Of a stretch of DNA of 64,000 nt, positions 25,059 through 34,699 are shown one piece after another. Within the stretch, counting starts at the first letter, position 1; every line of letters begins with the position of its first letter. Made by a program: the position numbers and the translations under genes. Under the pieces are notes generated by a model, which worked only from the letters and a program-made list of their open reading frames with translations, had not been told where the DNA came from and did no database searches. Origin of the DNA: an uncultured Desulfovibrio sp. (lineage in GTDB: Bacteria > Desulfobacterota > Desulfovibrionia > Desulfovibrionales > Desulfovibrionaceae); assembly GCA_900546145.1 (NCBI GenBank), contig URBN01000008.1, positions 19,679-83,678 of the forward strand. The letters run 5' to 3'.

Positions 25059-27644
25059 TTACTGGATGAAGCGGATACCGTGCAGACGATCCACTTCCGC
25101 CGGATCCGAGAGATCCAGGATAAGGCTTCTCCCCGTATCCATGCGCCCGATGGCGTCCATGTCTTCATCGTCCAGAGCAAAGTCAGTCACTGAGAGGTTC
25201 TCATGCAGTCTTTCGGCATGAACGGACTTGGGGATGGCTATGGCTCCGCTCTGTATGAGCCAGCGCAGAACGACCTGGGCCGGCGTTTTGCCATGTTTTT
25301 TCCCGATAGCCGAAAGATCGTCCCGCGTGAAGATGCCATTGAGCCCTTCAGCGAAAGGCGCCCAGGCCATGGGCACTATCTGATTCCGGCGCATGAGTTC
25401 CCTGAGTTCCTTCCGCTGGCTGAAGGGGTGCAGTTCAATCTGGTTGACGGCAGGCACAATATCATGGCTCAGGATGAGATCCTCAAGCCTGTTCGGAAGG
25501 AAGTTACAAACACCTATGGCTCTCACTTTCCCCTTCCGGTAGAGTTCCTCCATGGCCCGCCAGCTGCCGTGATAGTCGCCGTAAGGCATATGAATGAGAT
25601 AGAGATCCAGATAATCCGTCTGGAGATTTTCGAGCGTCTTTGCAAAGGAAAGCAGCGTTTTCTCATACCCGGCGTCCTGAATCCAGACTTTGGAACAGAG
25701 AAAGACATCACCGCGGTCAACGCCGCTTTCGCGCACGGCGTCACCCACAGCACGCTCGTTGCCGTAGCACGCGGCCGTGTCAATGAGACGGTACCCCATC
25801 CCCAGCGCTTCGCGCACGGTATTTCGGCAGAGATCCTGATCCGTCACCTGAAAAACGCCCAGGCCGAGACGAGGCATCTCAACCCCGTTGTTCAGGGTGA
25901 CGGTTCCCTTTTCCTTTTTCACGGCGTCCAGGAGAACAACTCCCTGTTCCGGATTGTGGTCGATGGCTCCGATGATCTTATGCGGCAGGTACGCTTCCTC
26001 AAGATACGCCACATCTTCCTGCGTCAGCGTGAGATCGAGCGCGTGGGCAGCATCTTCAAGGTACGACGCCTTTGTGGCGCCGACAATGGGAGAGGCCACG
26101 CCCCTGGCCCATTCCCAGGCAAGGGCGATCTGCGCCATTTTAACACCATATTTTTCGGCGAGTCCGGCCACGCGCCGGACGATCCGCATGTCCTGCTCCC
26201 GGGCATGATCGTACTTACCCCTGGCCACAAGGTCGGTTCTGCCGCGCAGGGTGGACGATTCCCACTGCGGACGCGTGAGATGTCCTCCGGCGAGAGGGCT
26301 GTAGGGCATGAGGGAAACGTTCATTTCCCGGCAGATGGGAATGAGCTCACGCTCATCTTCCCTGTAGAGCAGGTTGTAGTGGTTCTCCATAGCCTGGAAC
26401 ATAGCCCACCCGTTCTCCCGGGCTACAGTCTGCATCCTGAAGAACTGATACCCGTACATGGCCGACGCTCCAAGGGCGCGGACCTTGCCGGCCCGCACGA
26501 GAGCGTCGAGCGCCTCCATGGTCTCCTCGACGGGCGTTTCATAGTCAAAGCGGTGGATGATGTAGAGATCCAGATAGTCAGTGCCGAGACGTTTCAGCGT
26601 CCCGTCGATCTCCCTGGCGATAGCCTCGCGGGACAGACGCCCGGGATTAAAATAGACTTTTGAGGCGATCACGACCTTATGGCGGTCAACGTTCCTTTTT
26701 AACGCACGGCCCAGGTATTCCTCGCTGGTGCCCTGAGAATAACAGTTGGCCGTGTCGAAGAAGTTGATACCGAGGTCAAGGGCTGCCTTCACGACCTTCT
26801 CCGTATCCTCCCCGTTCAGGGTCCAGTCGTGCATAGTTCCGGGTTTCCCGAAGCTCATGCCTCCGGCGCAGATCTTCGAGACAGTGATGCCGCTTTTGCC
26901 AAGTTCCGTGTATTTCACGATATTCTCCCCGCCGGCACCGGGCCGGCCTTCAAAAAAACATGGTTTGCATCGGCAGGAACAGGGTACCGCTGCCCCACTC
27001 TCAGCGCCGCCCTTCTCTTCCGGTGCGAGTAACGAAAAGCCTCGCCAGCAGGCAGAAAAAAACGCGGTTCCAAGATGCCACACCAAAAATTCCGTCATAC
27101 CCCCGGGGAAGTACTTCGGCCCGCCCAGAAACAGCATATCGTTCCAGAGACCACTCTGAACGAAGCAGAAAGTTCCCGCTGCGAGAAGGAGAAGGAAGAG
27201 AGCTGACCGGACGCGGCCGGCGAACCGCTCTGCCCTGTTCCAGACAGAGGCGCCGTGCAGACCGAGATGGAATGAGGCAAGGACAAAGAGCCAGGCCGTC
27301 ATGGCGGTGTGCAGGCCGCGGCCCCAGAAAGGCATGCGGAAAGGAAAGAACGGATACGTATCCCCGGCCATGGCCAGGGCGCTAGCGGTGAAAGCCAGGA
27401 ACACGGCCACAAGCAGGCATCCCGTGGCGTTCACGAGGAAGCGTCTGCCCCGCCAGCGCCCCCGGGAAAGGGTCCGGTACCACGCCGCGTTCAGAAGATG
27501 ATGGGTGATCACCAGCAGGACGAGAATCAGTCCGCCTATCCCATGACGGGCGAGACCGCGGGTCATGGGATAGCTCATCATGAAAAGCATGAGGCAGAAC
27601 ATGGCCGCGTCGACGGCCAGTCTGACAGCGTGGCGGGCACTCAC
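25059..27644 (-). CDS. DUF4405 membrane domain fused to two aldo/keto reductases
   Basis: One uninterrupted 861-codon frame with three modules. Residues 1-235 are a DUF4405/cytochrome-b561-like membrane domain (several helices, His pairs THHLLN and FHLGLHG). Residues 243-575 are an aldo/keto reductase (FDTANCYSQGTSEEYLG, ASKVYF, YIIHRF). Residues 580-861 are a second, AKR5-like reductase (IDTAACYGNERAVG, SKVWIQ, YLIHMP), related to 2,5-diketogluconate reductase. The Asp-Tyr-Lys-His tetrads look intact in both. The GTG at 27644 overlaps the preceding gene's stop. GTG 26918 has a good GGGGAG site six bases upstream, so the AKR-AKR part may also be made separately. An NADPH- or haem-linked oxidoreductase system is likely; the substrate is unknown. 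Confidence 0.75.
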   Translation of the reverse strand: MSARHAVRLAVDAAMFCLMLFMMSYPMTRGLARHGIGGLILVLLVITHHLLNAAWYRTLSRGRWRGRRFLVNATGCLLVAVFLAFTASALAMAGDTYPFFPFRMPFWGRGLHTAMTAWLFVLASFHLGLHGASVWNRAERFAGRVRSALFLLLLAAGTFCFVQSGLWNDMLFLGGPKYFPGGMTEFLVWHLGTAFFSACWRGFSLLAPEEKGGAESGAAVPCSCRCKPCFFEGRPGAGGENIVKYTELGKSGITVSKICAGGMSFGKPGTMHDWTLNGEDTEKVVKAALDLGINFFDTANCYSQGTSEEYLGRALKRNVDRHKVVIASKVYFNPGRLSREAIAREIDGTLKRLGTDYLDLYIIHRFDYETPVEETMEALDALVRAGKVRALGASAMYGYQFFRMQTVARENGWAMFQAMENHYNLLYREDERELIPICREMNVSLMPYSPLAGGHLTRPQWESSTLRGRTDLVARGKYDHAREQDMRIVRRVAGLAEKYGVKMAQIALAWEWARGVASPIVGATKASYLEDAAHALDLTLTQEDVAYLEEAYLPHKIIGAIDHNPEQGVVLLDAVKKEKGTVTLNNGVEMPRLGLGVFQVTDQDLCRNTVREALGMGYRLIDTAACYGNERAVGDAVRESGVDRGDVFLCSKVWIQDAGYEKTLLSFAKTLENLQTDYLDLYLIHMPYGDYHGSWRAMEELYRKGKVRAIGVCNFLPNRLEDLILSHDIVPAVNQIELHPFSQRKELRELMRRNQIVPMAWAPFAEGLNGIFTRDDLSAIGKKHGKTPAQVVLRWLIQSGAIAIPKSVHAERLHENLSVTDFALDDEDMDAIGRMDTGRSLILDLSDPAEVDRLHGIRFIQ

Positions 27645-29032
27645 TTTCTGATACCGCTCTCACGGAGCCAGTCATTGAGATGACTTTCGAGACGGAAGCC
27701 TCCGCTGTAGTTGAACTCGAAACCGATGCCCACGTACGCGCCGGGCACGGCCTTTGAAAGGTCAGAGACACTGTCACCGAACACCGTGCCGCCGTGACTG
27801 CTGAAAGGCAGGATAATCTTCCCCCTCATATCAGCGCTCTCGAGGAAGGACAGGACAGGCATGGGCATGGTGGCCCACCAGGTGGGATAGCCTAAAAGGA
27901 TGACATCGTAGCGGGACATGTCGGGCGCGCTCCTGACGAGCGGCGGACGGTATCCCTTGTAGAGATCCTCCTGCGAGACCCTGTAAATATTCCCCTGATA
28001 GGGATGCTTCATGGTAATGGGAAAGAGGTCGCAGCCGAGGTTTTTGCTGAGGAGTTCGGCGGCGTGTTTCGTGTTGCCGGAATAAGAGAAATAGGCCACG
28101 AGCACACGGGGATGGGCCGGCATGGCGATACGGAACGGCGCTGCCGTGGCCACGACGGCGTCCAGCGGCTGAGCATTACGGCAGATGCGGAATCCGAGGT
28201 TCGGGTCAGGATCGACAGGATTCGTGGCCGAGCGGTAGGCGGAGCGCAGATGCTTGCCGAAATCGAGGTAGCTGCCGCCGCGGTTCACACGGTAGGTACC
28301 GCTTTCGGGCCCCGCCGGATCGCTGGTCTTCTGCGTGTCATAAGGACCGTAATAGTCGAACACCCATTCGGAGACGTTGCCGTGGGTGTGGTAGAGGCCG
28401 AAAGCGTTGGGCTTCAGCTCATCCACGGCGATGGTCTGCCCTCGGTAGCGGCCGGCGCGCACAGACGGATCCTTCTGATTCACGTAGTTCTCTTCTATAA
28501 GATAGGGATAGGTACCCTCGAAGTTGACGTCATCGCCGGAAACCTGATTGCCAACGTTGAAAATGGTCTTCGTGCCGGCGCGGGCCGCGTACTCCCACTC
28601 CGCTTCGGTGAGCAGACGGTAGCCGCCTGCCTTTCTGTTCCAGGCAACGGCCTCACCTGTGATCGTGTACACGGGTTCGAACCCTTTCTTCACGCTCAGG
28701 GCGTTGCAGTACTTCACGGCGTCAAGCCAGGTCACGTTTTCCACTGGCAGGCGTTTTCCTCTGTGGGCACTTGGATTGCTGCCCATGACAGTCTCATAGT
28801 CTTCCTGCGTCACCTCATACGGATCAACGAAAAAGGGGCTGATGCGCACAGTGTGCAGCACTTCGTCGGCTTCGCGCAGGCGTTCCGAATCGGGGCTACC
28901 CATCTGGAATTCCCCGCCGGGCAGAAGGAGAAAGCCATCGGCTGCTCCCGCAGGCGCAGCGGAAGCGGAGCCGGCCAGGATGAAGAGACAGGAAACGAAG
29001 AACGAAGCGATATGTGCAGGAAATCCTGACAT
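27641..29032 (-). CDS. Secreted formylglycine-generating-enzyme-fold protein fused to flavodoxin
   Basis: A 463-residue protein. A signal peptide (to about residue 27) is followed by an FGE-sulfatase/SUMF1 domain (about 32-290) with MGSPDSERL, YEVTQEDYE, RLLTEAEWEYAARAG, GNVSEWV and NRGGSY. The C-terminal part (about 305-460) is flavodoxin-like: VLVAYFSYSGNTKHAA (FMN phosphate loop) and GYPTWWATMP. The FGE catalytic cysteine pair is absent, so the first half is probably a binding or structural module. ATG 29032 has TGGAGG upstream. It is followed by, and overlaps, the AKR fusion. A flavodoxin domain on an apparently exported chain is unusual. Confidence 0.8.
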   Translation of the reverse strand: MSGFPAHIASFFVSCLFILAGSASAAPAGAADGFLLLPGGEFQMGSPDSERLREADEVLHTVRISPFFVDPYEVTQEDYETVMGSNPSAHRGKRLPVENVTWLDAVKYCNALSVKKGFEPVYTITGEAVAWNRKAGGYRLLTEAEWEYAARAGTKTIFNVGNQVSGDDVNFEGTYPYLIEENYVNQKDPSVRAGRYRGQTIAVDELKPNAFGLYHTHGNVSEWVFDYYGPYDTQKTSDPAGPESGTYRVNRGGSYLDFGKHLRSAYRSATNPVDPDPNLGFRICRNAQPLDAVVATAAPFRIAMPAHPRVLVAYFSYSGNTKHAAELLSKNLGCDLFPITMKHPYQGNIYRVSQEDLYKGYRPPLVRSAPDMSRYDVILLGYPTWWATMPMPVLSFLESADMRGKIILPFSSHGGTVFGDSVSDLSKAVPGAYVGIGFEFNYSGGFRLESHLNDWLRESGIRK

Positions 29033-29290
29033 AGAGAACCTCCATACAACTGGGTGACGCGGACCGGAAACCGTTTTCCTCCTGCGGGACACCCGTTCTG
29101 CAAAGGCTTATGCCACGGCGCGGGTTCCGCATAAAACCGGAAAAACTACCAAATTCTTGCCTTATTCTCTCACGCACGCAGAGGATGCCTTCTCCCCCGG
29201 GAACACATACAGAAATGCACGCAATAAGAGGAACACATTTCTCCCGGCAAAAGGACCATGCGGTTCGAAGGACTTCCCTGGGCTTATAAC

Positions 29291-29329
29291 AAAAAATCCT
29301 CCCGGGCCGTCAGGCCCCGGGAGGATTTT
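29291..29329 (-). terminator. Intrinsic terminator after gatB
   Basis: AAAATCCTCCCGGG pairs with CCCGGGAGGATTTT; on the minus strand the stem is followed by TTTTTTGTT. It lies about 25 bases after the gatB stop. Confidence 0.85.
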
Positions 29330-29354
29330 GTCATCATATACAGGATGAGAGGTA

Positions 29355-30785
29355 CTAATCGCCGAGCTTCTTCTTCAGAAGGTCGTTGACCACCGCGGGG
29401 TTGGCCTTGCCCTTTGTGGCGCGCATGACCTGCCCCACGAAGAAGCCCATGAGCTTCTTCTTGCCGCCTTTGTACGATTCGACTTCCTTGGGATTGGCGG
29501 CGATGACCTGATCCACGGCGCTGTCGATGACGCCGGTATCGGACACCTGGATAAGGCCCTTCTTCTCCACGTAGGCCTTGGGCATTTCGCCGGTAGCCAT
29601 AAGATCGGGGAAGATGTCGTTCGCGATCTTGGAGCTGATGAGGCCCTTCTCGACGATGTTCACGAGCTCGGCCAGAGCCTCGGGCTTCATGGCGCAGTCG
29701 GTGAGCTTCTCATTTTTGGCGTTGAGCTCGCGCTTCATGGGGCCGATGATGAAGTTGGCCACCTTACGCGGGTTCGCGGTTTTGGCCGCGGTCTCGAAGA
29801 AGTCGGCCATGGGACGGCTCTCCACGAGCATGGCGGCCTCGTCATCGGGAAGCTTCGTCATCTCGATGAAGCGCTTCATACGGTGGGAGGGGAGCTCGGG
29901 AAGCTCAGCCTGCCAGGCAGCGAGCTGTTCGTCGGAAATAACGACGGGAAGCTGGTCGGGATCCGGGAAGTAACGGTAGTCATGCGCCTCTTCTTTGCCG
30001 CGCATGCCGCTGGTCACGTTCTTGTCCGCGTCGTAGAGACGGGTTTCCTGGATGACCGTGCCGCCGTCGTCGAGAACGTCGGACTGGCGGGCGATTTCGT
30101 AATCGATGGCCCGGGCCACGTTATGGAAAGAGTTCACGTTTTTGAGCTCGGCGCGGGTGCCGAGCTTTGTCTCGCCCACGGGACGGATGGACACGTTGGC
30201 GTCACAGCGGAAGTTGCCCTCCTCCATGTTGCCGTCGCACACGTCGAGGTAGGTGACGATGCCGTAGAGTTCCTTCAGGAAAGCCACGACCTCTTCGGAG
30301 GAGCGCATGTCAGGCTCGGTCACCACTTCCACGAGGGGCGTGCCCGCGCGGTTCAGGTCGCAGAAGCTGCGGTTCTCGGCGGCGGAGTGGATGTTCTTGC
30401 CGGCGTCGTTCTCCATATGGATACGGGTGATGCCGATCTTCTTCGGGCCATTCGGGGTTTCGATTTCCAGCCAGCCGTGCTCGCAGATGGGCAGGTCGAA
30501 CTGGGAAATCTGGTAGCCGGACGGGAGATCCGGATAGAAGTAGTTCTTGCGGGCGAAAACGGAGCTCTGGTTGATGTGGCAGTGCGTGGCCAGACCCACC
30601 AGGGTGGCGTAATGCACGGCCTGGGCATTAACCCTGGGCAGGGCCCCGGGCATGCCGGCACAGACCTCGCAGGTATTGGTGTTCGGCGCTTGGCCGAAAG
30701 TATTCGGGCAGGAGCAGAACAGCTTGGACTTCGTCGAAAGCTGAACATGCACCTCGAGGCCGATGACGGCTTCATAATCAGGCAT
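29355..30785 (-). CDS. gatB: Aspartyl/glutamyl-tRNA(Asn/Gln) amidotransferase subunit B
   Basis: A 476-residue GatB. It activates Glu-tRNA(Gln) or Asp-tRNA(Asn) by ATP for transamidation with GatA and GatC, which are not in this window. Family motifs are [23 protein letters not shown] with the zinc-binding Cys residues, [12 protein letters not shown] and the C-terminal YqeY/tRNA-binding tail ending [15 protein letters not shown] lies eight bases before the ATG. A decayed fragment of the same gene sits at 24.7 kb. Normal length, no damage seen. Confidence 0.97.
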   Translation of the reverse strand: MPDYEAVIGLEVHVQLSTKSKLFCSCPNTFGQAPNTNTCEVCAGMPGALPRVNAQAVHYATLVGLATHCHINQSSVFARKNYFYPDLPSGYQISQFDLPICEHGWLEIETPNGPKKIGITRIHMENDAGKNIHSAAENRSFCDLNRAGTPLVEVVTEPDMRSSEEVVAFLKELYGIVTYLDVCDGNMEEGNFRCDANVSIRPVGETKLGTRAELKNVNSFHNVARAIDYEIARQSDVLDDGGTVIQETRLYDADKNVTSGMRGKEEAHDYRYFPDPDQLPVVISDEQLAAWQAELPELPSHRMKRFIEMTKLPDDEAAMLVESRPMADFFETAAKTANPRKVANFIIGPMKRELNAKNEKLTDCAMKPEALAELVNIVEKGLISSKIANDIFPDLMATGEMPKAYVEKKGLIQVSDTGVIDSAVDQVIAANPKEVESYKGGKKKLMGFFVGQVMRATKGKANPAVVNDLLKKKLGD

Positions 30786-30898
30786 GATCCAAAACTCCTG
30801 GGGGGCGGCTTTGTAAGCCGCGCGATGAAAGTGAACGCGCCGGGAACCGCGGAAGCGGCCCCGGCCTGAAACGCGTGCGAAAAATTCCGGCGGTTATA

Positions 30899-32641
30899 TT
30901 AACGGCTTGCGAGCTGGGCGTCAAAGTATTTGCCGACGCCGTAGCTGCGGCGCCTGAAGAAACGCTCAGGCGCCGGGCCGACAATCTGCATCTCGGGATT
31001 CTTTCTGAGCACGTCCTGGGCGATATGCATCTCCTGGGTGCAGCCGGTCGAGAAGGTGGAATCCTTGCCGATCCATTTCTGGGGCACGTCCCGGCCGAGA
31101 AGAGCGAAGCCTTTCTCGATGTCCTCGGCTGTCTGGAAACGCCAGACTGTGATGTAGCCGCTTCTCTGAACGCGCTCCCACATGAACATGAGGTCGTCGC
31201 CGTCCATGCCTTCCACGAAGTGCTCGGCCGGATTGATGATGTAGGCCTCGGGCATGCGCTTTCTGAGATCGCCCACGAAGGCGTTGACGAGGCTCGTGGC
31301 TGTCTTCGTCTCTCCGGGGATGGAGCCGATGACGCAGCTGTAGAAGACGACGGGGCGGTTCTTCGCGCGGGCTTCGCGCATCTCCTCGATGATGGCGTCG
31401 GAGAGCGCGTTGATTTCGGCCTCGGAGAATTTGCGTTCCGCGGGATCGTGGGGGCGGAAGCGGACGTCGAATCCGTCCCTGTCCTCCCAGAAGCAGAGAA
31501 TGTCGCGGGTAAAGGACACGCTGGTATCGATGAGGCGGAAGCGCTTGCGCCAGCCGTGGGCGATAACGAGATCAGACTCCTTCCAGGCTCTCGAGAAGGT
31601 CACGCTGACGCGGGCCAGGTTGAGGCGCTCCCGGGTGCCGTCGCTGATGACCACGAGGCGCCACTCGCGCAGGGCCTTCAGGAGGTCGTTCTTGGAGATG
31701 GAGGGGTTCGTGATCACGTGGGCGCCGCGCAGGGCCTCGCGCAGATCGTCGTTTTCCTGCACGTCCTGCATGGTCGGCGAATGGAAGTAGAAGCCCTCCT
31801 TCACAGCGTAGATGACCTTCAGGCCGTGCGCGGTGAAGAAATGGGCAAGGCTGAGATCGTAGAGCGTGCCGCCGTCCGCGTCAGAGAGGAGGAGTATGGT
31901 GGAACCGGGCCTGCCGAGCACGTCGAGCGCCGCGCCGAGGGATTCCATTTTGCTCTCCGCTTCCGCGAAGTGCCGGCGCAGTTCCTCCCCTGAGGGAAAG
32001 TTTTCGGACCAGACGCGCACGTTGGCCATGAGGCTCGCGTACCTCGCGAGAACGAGCAGATGGAGATGCCTGTTCATATCCCGGATGGTCTTCATGCCGG
32101 GGAAGCACTCGGCGGGAAGATACTGGAGTTCTCGTGTCACGGCGTCGGAGGAAAGCGTGCGTTTATGCCTCGCGATGGCCTCGGCCCTGCGTTCCACCCA
32201 AGGATCAAAGGGGCCGTTCATGGCTGTGACGTACGAGACAAGGCGCTTTACCACGCGGGAGGGAATGACGTTGTGCGAGCTCACGTAACGGTCGAAGCGG
32301 TAGCGGCAGAAGCCGCGTATGCGCTCCCGCTCTGACTCGGGGTACGGCATCGTGTCCAGAATGGACATGACCATGCGCCAGGCGCGCTCGTACTGGTGCT
32401 TCAGATTGTCGGAGAGCGTATCCTGGCAGAGGTCGAAGAAGGTGGTGTCGCGGCAGGGAAGGAAGGGCTGATCGTGCTCAAGATGCACCATGAAGCGGAG
32501 CTGCTCGCGGCTCGCCGTGATTTGCGGATTCATGGAATGGAGGAGATTGTTGTCGAGCAGGCAGTTGAAGAGCCAGGCGTCAAAATCAGCGTCGCTGCTG
32601 CGGGTGCGCAGGTCTCTGAGGCGCGTCATGGATACGTTCAT
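30899..32641 (-). CDS. ARMT1/DUF89-like domain protein
   Basis: A 580-residue soluble protein. The central part (about residues 230-320: ILLLSDADGGTLYDLSLAHFF, then VIYAVKEGFYFHSPTMQDV) resembles the DUF89/ARMT1 metal-dependent phosphatase fold, in which Asp, Asn/Asp and Lys residues bind metal and phosphate; here the usual DNAGE becomes DADGG. The N-terminal 200 residues are helical, also as in ARMT1-like proteins. The C-terminal part has no motif I can name. It sits just downstream of nadK (45-base gap). Members act as damage-control phosphatases on sugar phosphates, but I cannot assign a substrate. Confidence 0.55.
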   Translation of the reverse strand: MNVSMTRLRDLRTRSSDADFDAWLFNCLLDNNLLHSMNPQITASREQLRFMVHLEHDQPFLPCRDTTFFDLCQDTLSDNLKHQYERAWRMVMSILDTMPYPESERERIRGFCRYRFDRYVSSHNVIPSRVVKRLVSYVTAMNGPFDPWVERRAEAIARHKRTLSSDAVTRELQYLPAECFPGMKTIRDMNRHLHLLVLARYASLMANVRVWSENFPSGEELRRHFAEAESKMESLGAALDVLGRPGSTILLLSDADGGTLYDLSLAHFFTAHGLKVIYAVKEGFYFHSPTMQDVQENDDLREALRGAHVITNPSISKNDLLKALREWRLVVISDGTRERLNLARVSVTFSRAWKESDLVIAHGWRKRFRLIDTSVSFTRDILCFWEDRDGFDVRFRPHDPAERKFSEAEINALSDAIIEEMREARAKNRPVVFYSCVIGSIPGETKTATSLVNAFVGDLRKRMPEAYIINPAEHFVEGMDGDDLMFMWERVQRSGYITVWRFQTAEDIEKGFALLGRDVPQKWIGKDSTFSTGCTQEMHIAQDVLRKNPEMQIVGPAPERFFRRRSYGVGKYFDAQLASR

Positions 32642-32686
32642 AAATGCGGAAATCCTTTGTCTGTCGTGGAATGTCGGGGATGGATG

Positions 32687-33556
32687 CTATGACTGGGTGT
32701 TTTCCCTGTGGCGGACGGGATCGGCCAGAATGAAGCTGCGGGTCCTCAGGCGCTCGAGGAAGGAGATGCCCCGGCCCTTGAAGAGGACGGCGTCAGCTAT
32801 GCTCTGCACCTCGAGGATGTCATGGGTCTGCATGAGCTGACCTTCCTGGCCGTCCACGGTGAGGTAGCTCTCCGTGGTGCCGGGCTTGAGCTCGAAGCGG
32901 AAGATGGTGGCGCAGGGAAAGACCATGGGGGGGATAGTGTTGAGGAAGGGGCAGATGGGCACGAAGGCCACGCCCCTGATTTCGGGGGAAAGGAGCGGGC
33001 CGCCTGCGCCGACGGAATAGCCGGAGCTGCCGATGGGGGTGCTCAGAAGAAAGCCGTCGGCGCGGACCGAGCCCATGAGCTCGTTATTGACGAAGATATC
33101 GGCGCAGACAAGCCTCGCCATGGCCGCGCGGGAGAGCACAACGTCATTGACGGCGAAGCCTTTGCCCACCACGTGACCGTAGCGCGTAAGCTGCCAGGCG
33201 AGGGCCGTGGTGCGGCGGCAGTAGTCCGTATCGAGCACTTCCTCGAGGCCTTTTTCCCAGTCCTCGGGCTCGATGTCGGAGAGAAAGCCCACGCGCCCGA
33301 AATTGATGCACACGAGGGGGATCTCCATGCCCACGACCTTTCTCGCGACGCCGAGTATGGTGCCGTCGCCGCCAAGCACGACAATGAGATCCACCGGCGG
33401 GGTGAGATACGGCGCGAGCTCAAGCCCCGCGAAAAGCATCTGCACATGGGCGCCCCTTTTTCTGAGCCACTCGCAGATGGTTTTCCCGAGAGCCGCGGCT
33501 GCTGCCACGCGGGCCTTGACGACGACAAGGATATTTCTGACCGGTTTTTCGTTCAT
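32687..33556 (-). CDS. nadK: NAD kinase
   Basis: A 289-residue ATP-NAD kinase (NAD+ to NADP+), cytoplasmic. The diagnostic GGDGTILGVAR motif lies near residue 60, followed by NFGRVGFLSD and the substrate motif ADGFLLSTPIGSSGYSVGAGGPLL. The ATG at 33556 has a strong GGGAGGGAG site; the frame is open about 40 codons further upstream but without conservation. It leads the ARMT1-like gene in a likely two-gene operon. Confidence 0.95.
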   Translation of the reverse strand: MNEKPVRNILVVVKARVAAAAALGKTICEWLRKRGAHVQMLFAGLELAPYLTPPVDLIVVLGGDGTILGVARKVVGMEIPLVCINFGRVGFLSDIEPEDWEKGLEEVLDTDYCRRTTALAWQLTRYGHVVGKGFAVNDVVLSRAAMARLVCADIFVNNELMGSVRADGFLLSTPIGSSGYSVGAGGPLLSPEIRGVAFVPICPFLNTIPPMVFPCATIFRFELKPGTTESYLTVDGQEGQLMQTHDILEVQSIADAVLFKGRGISFLERLRTRSFILADPVRHRENTQS

Positions 33557-33760
33557 GTCTCCCTCCCTATACCGCCCGGCGTGCGCGGGCAAGCGGAACG
33601 AAAGGAACGTATCTTCCGCCGGCGCGGCGGTTGACGCACGGCACTCCTGCCTTATCGTTAGCATGAGGCGCATTTCTTGAAAAGCGCTTCTCTTTGCTTT
33701 ATCTTTTCACTTTGAAATAAAACCTCAACCATACGTTCTTTTTGAACCGGAGGACCGGAA

Positions 33761-34435
33761 ATGGCTTTCCAGCTGCAGTATAAGGACGACAGTCCCGACA
33801 TCATAGCCGATCGCGCGAGGATGGGTACGGAAGTACGCGAAAGCTTTTTCGATCTCTATTCAGAAGACCTGAAGGAAGCCTCGAAGGTTCTGGCCCTGGC
33901 CTTTGCCGGGGAGCGGCGCGTCTTTCTGTGCGGCACGGGATCGTGTTACGCGGTGGCGGCCCTTCTGCAGGGGCGCTTCATCAATCCGCCGCAGGCCGCG
34001 CGCGGCCCTCTGCCCGCGGCCCTGCTCTCGGCCCGGCCCATGGGAAATCCCGATCCTCTGGCCGAGGCCGGAGGAACCCGCATTTTCGCGCGCCAGATCG
34101 AAGCCTTCGGCGGCGACGGCGACGTGCTCGTCCTCTTCACGCCCGACGGCAACGGCTCCTCCCTCGTGGAAGCCGCGCGCACGGCGAGGGAACAGGGCAT
34201 GTTCACGCTCGGCGTGAGCGGGGGCGACGGAGGCCGGCTCGCCGACGGCGACCTTCTGGACATCGAACTGAGAGTCCCGAGCATCGAGGAAAGCCTCGTC
34301 CTCGAGATGCAGACGGCCATCGCCTGCCTCCTCAGCGAAGTCACGGACTACTATTTATATACAAAACCCGAGATCCTGAAGGAGATACTCGACAGGGGAG
34401 TATCCGGACCGCAGGATGAAAACGCAGGAGAATAA
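33761..34435 (+). CDS. SIS-domain phosphosugar-binding protein (GmhA/DiaA-like)
   Basis: A 224-residue SIS-domain protein: helical N-terminus, then RRVFLCGTGSCYAVAALLQGRF (phosphosugar loop) and VLVLFTPDGNGSSLVEAARTAREQG, in the pattern of sedoheptulose-7-phosphate isomerase GmhA and the DnaA-binding DiaA. GGAGG precedes the ATG. It is two bases from fmdB and leads fmdB-hemC. The catalytic Glu/His pair of GmhA is not clearly visible, so isomerase activity is uncertain. Confidence 0.8.
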   Translation: MAFQLQYKDDSPDIIADRARMGTEVRESFFDLYSEDLKEASKVLALAFAGERRVFLCGTGSCYAVAALLQGRFINPPQAARGPLPAALLSARPMGNPDPLAEAGGTRIFARQIEAFGGDGDVLVLFTPDGNGSSLVEAARTAREQGMFTLGVSGGDGGRLADGDLLDIELRVPSIEESLVLEMQTAIACLLSEVTDYYLYTKPEILKEILDRGVSGPQDENAGE

Positions 34436-34437
34436 TC

Positions 34438-34686
34438 ATGCCCATGTACGAATACCGCTGCAACAAATGCGGCGAAATCTTTGAAGAACTGGTGTCCAGC
34501 GACGATGAGAAGGTCCCCTGCCCCAAGTGCGGCAGCACGGAGACGGAAAAGCTTCTGAGCGCCTGCGCCTCGCACACGAAGGGCGGCGCTGTCTCCACAA
34601 CCTCCGTCACGAGCGCCAACGGCAGCAGCGGATGCTCCGGATGCTCCGGCGGCAGCTGCGCCTCCTGCGGCGGCTGCGCTCACTAG
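34438..34686 (+). CDS. FmdB-family zinc-ribbon protein
   Basis: An 82-residue FmdB/CxxC_CxxC_SSSS protein: MPMYEYRCNKCGEIFEEL then CPKCGS form the zinc ribbon. The C-terminal 20 residues add a Ser/Gly/Cys-rich tail with six cysteines (GCSGCSGGSCASCGGC), which could bind additional metal. Named for a possible regulatory role in the formamidase operon of Methylophilus; real function unclear. It lies between the SIS gene and hemC. Confidence 0.88.
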   Translation: MPMYEYRCNKCGEIFEELVSSDDEKVPCPKCGSTETEKLLSACASHTKGGAVSTTSVTSANGSSGCSGCSGGSCASCGGCAH

Positions 34687-34699
34687 GCGGTCTGACGGC

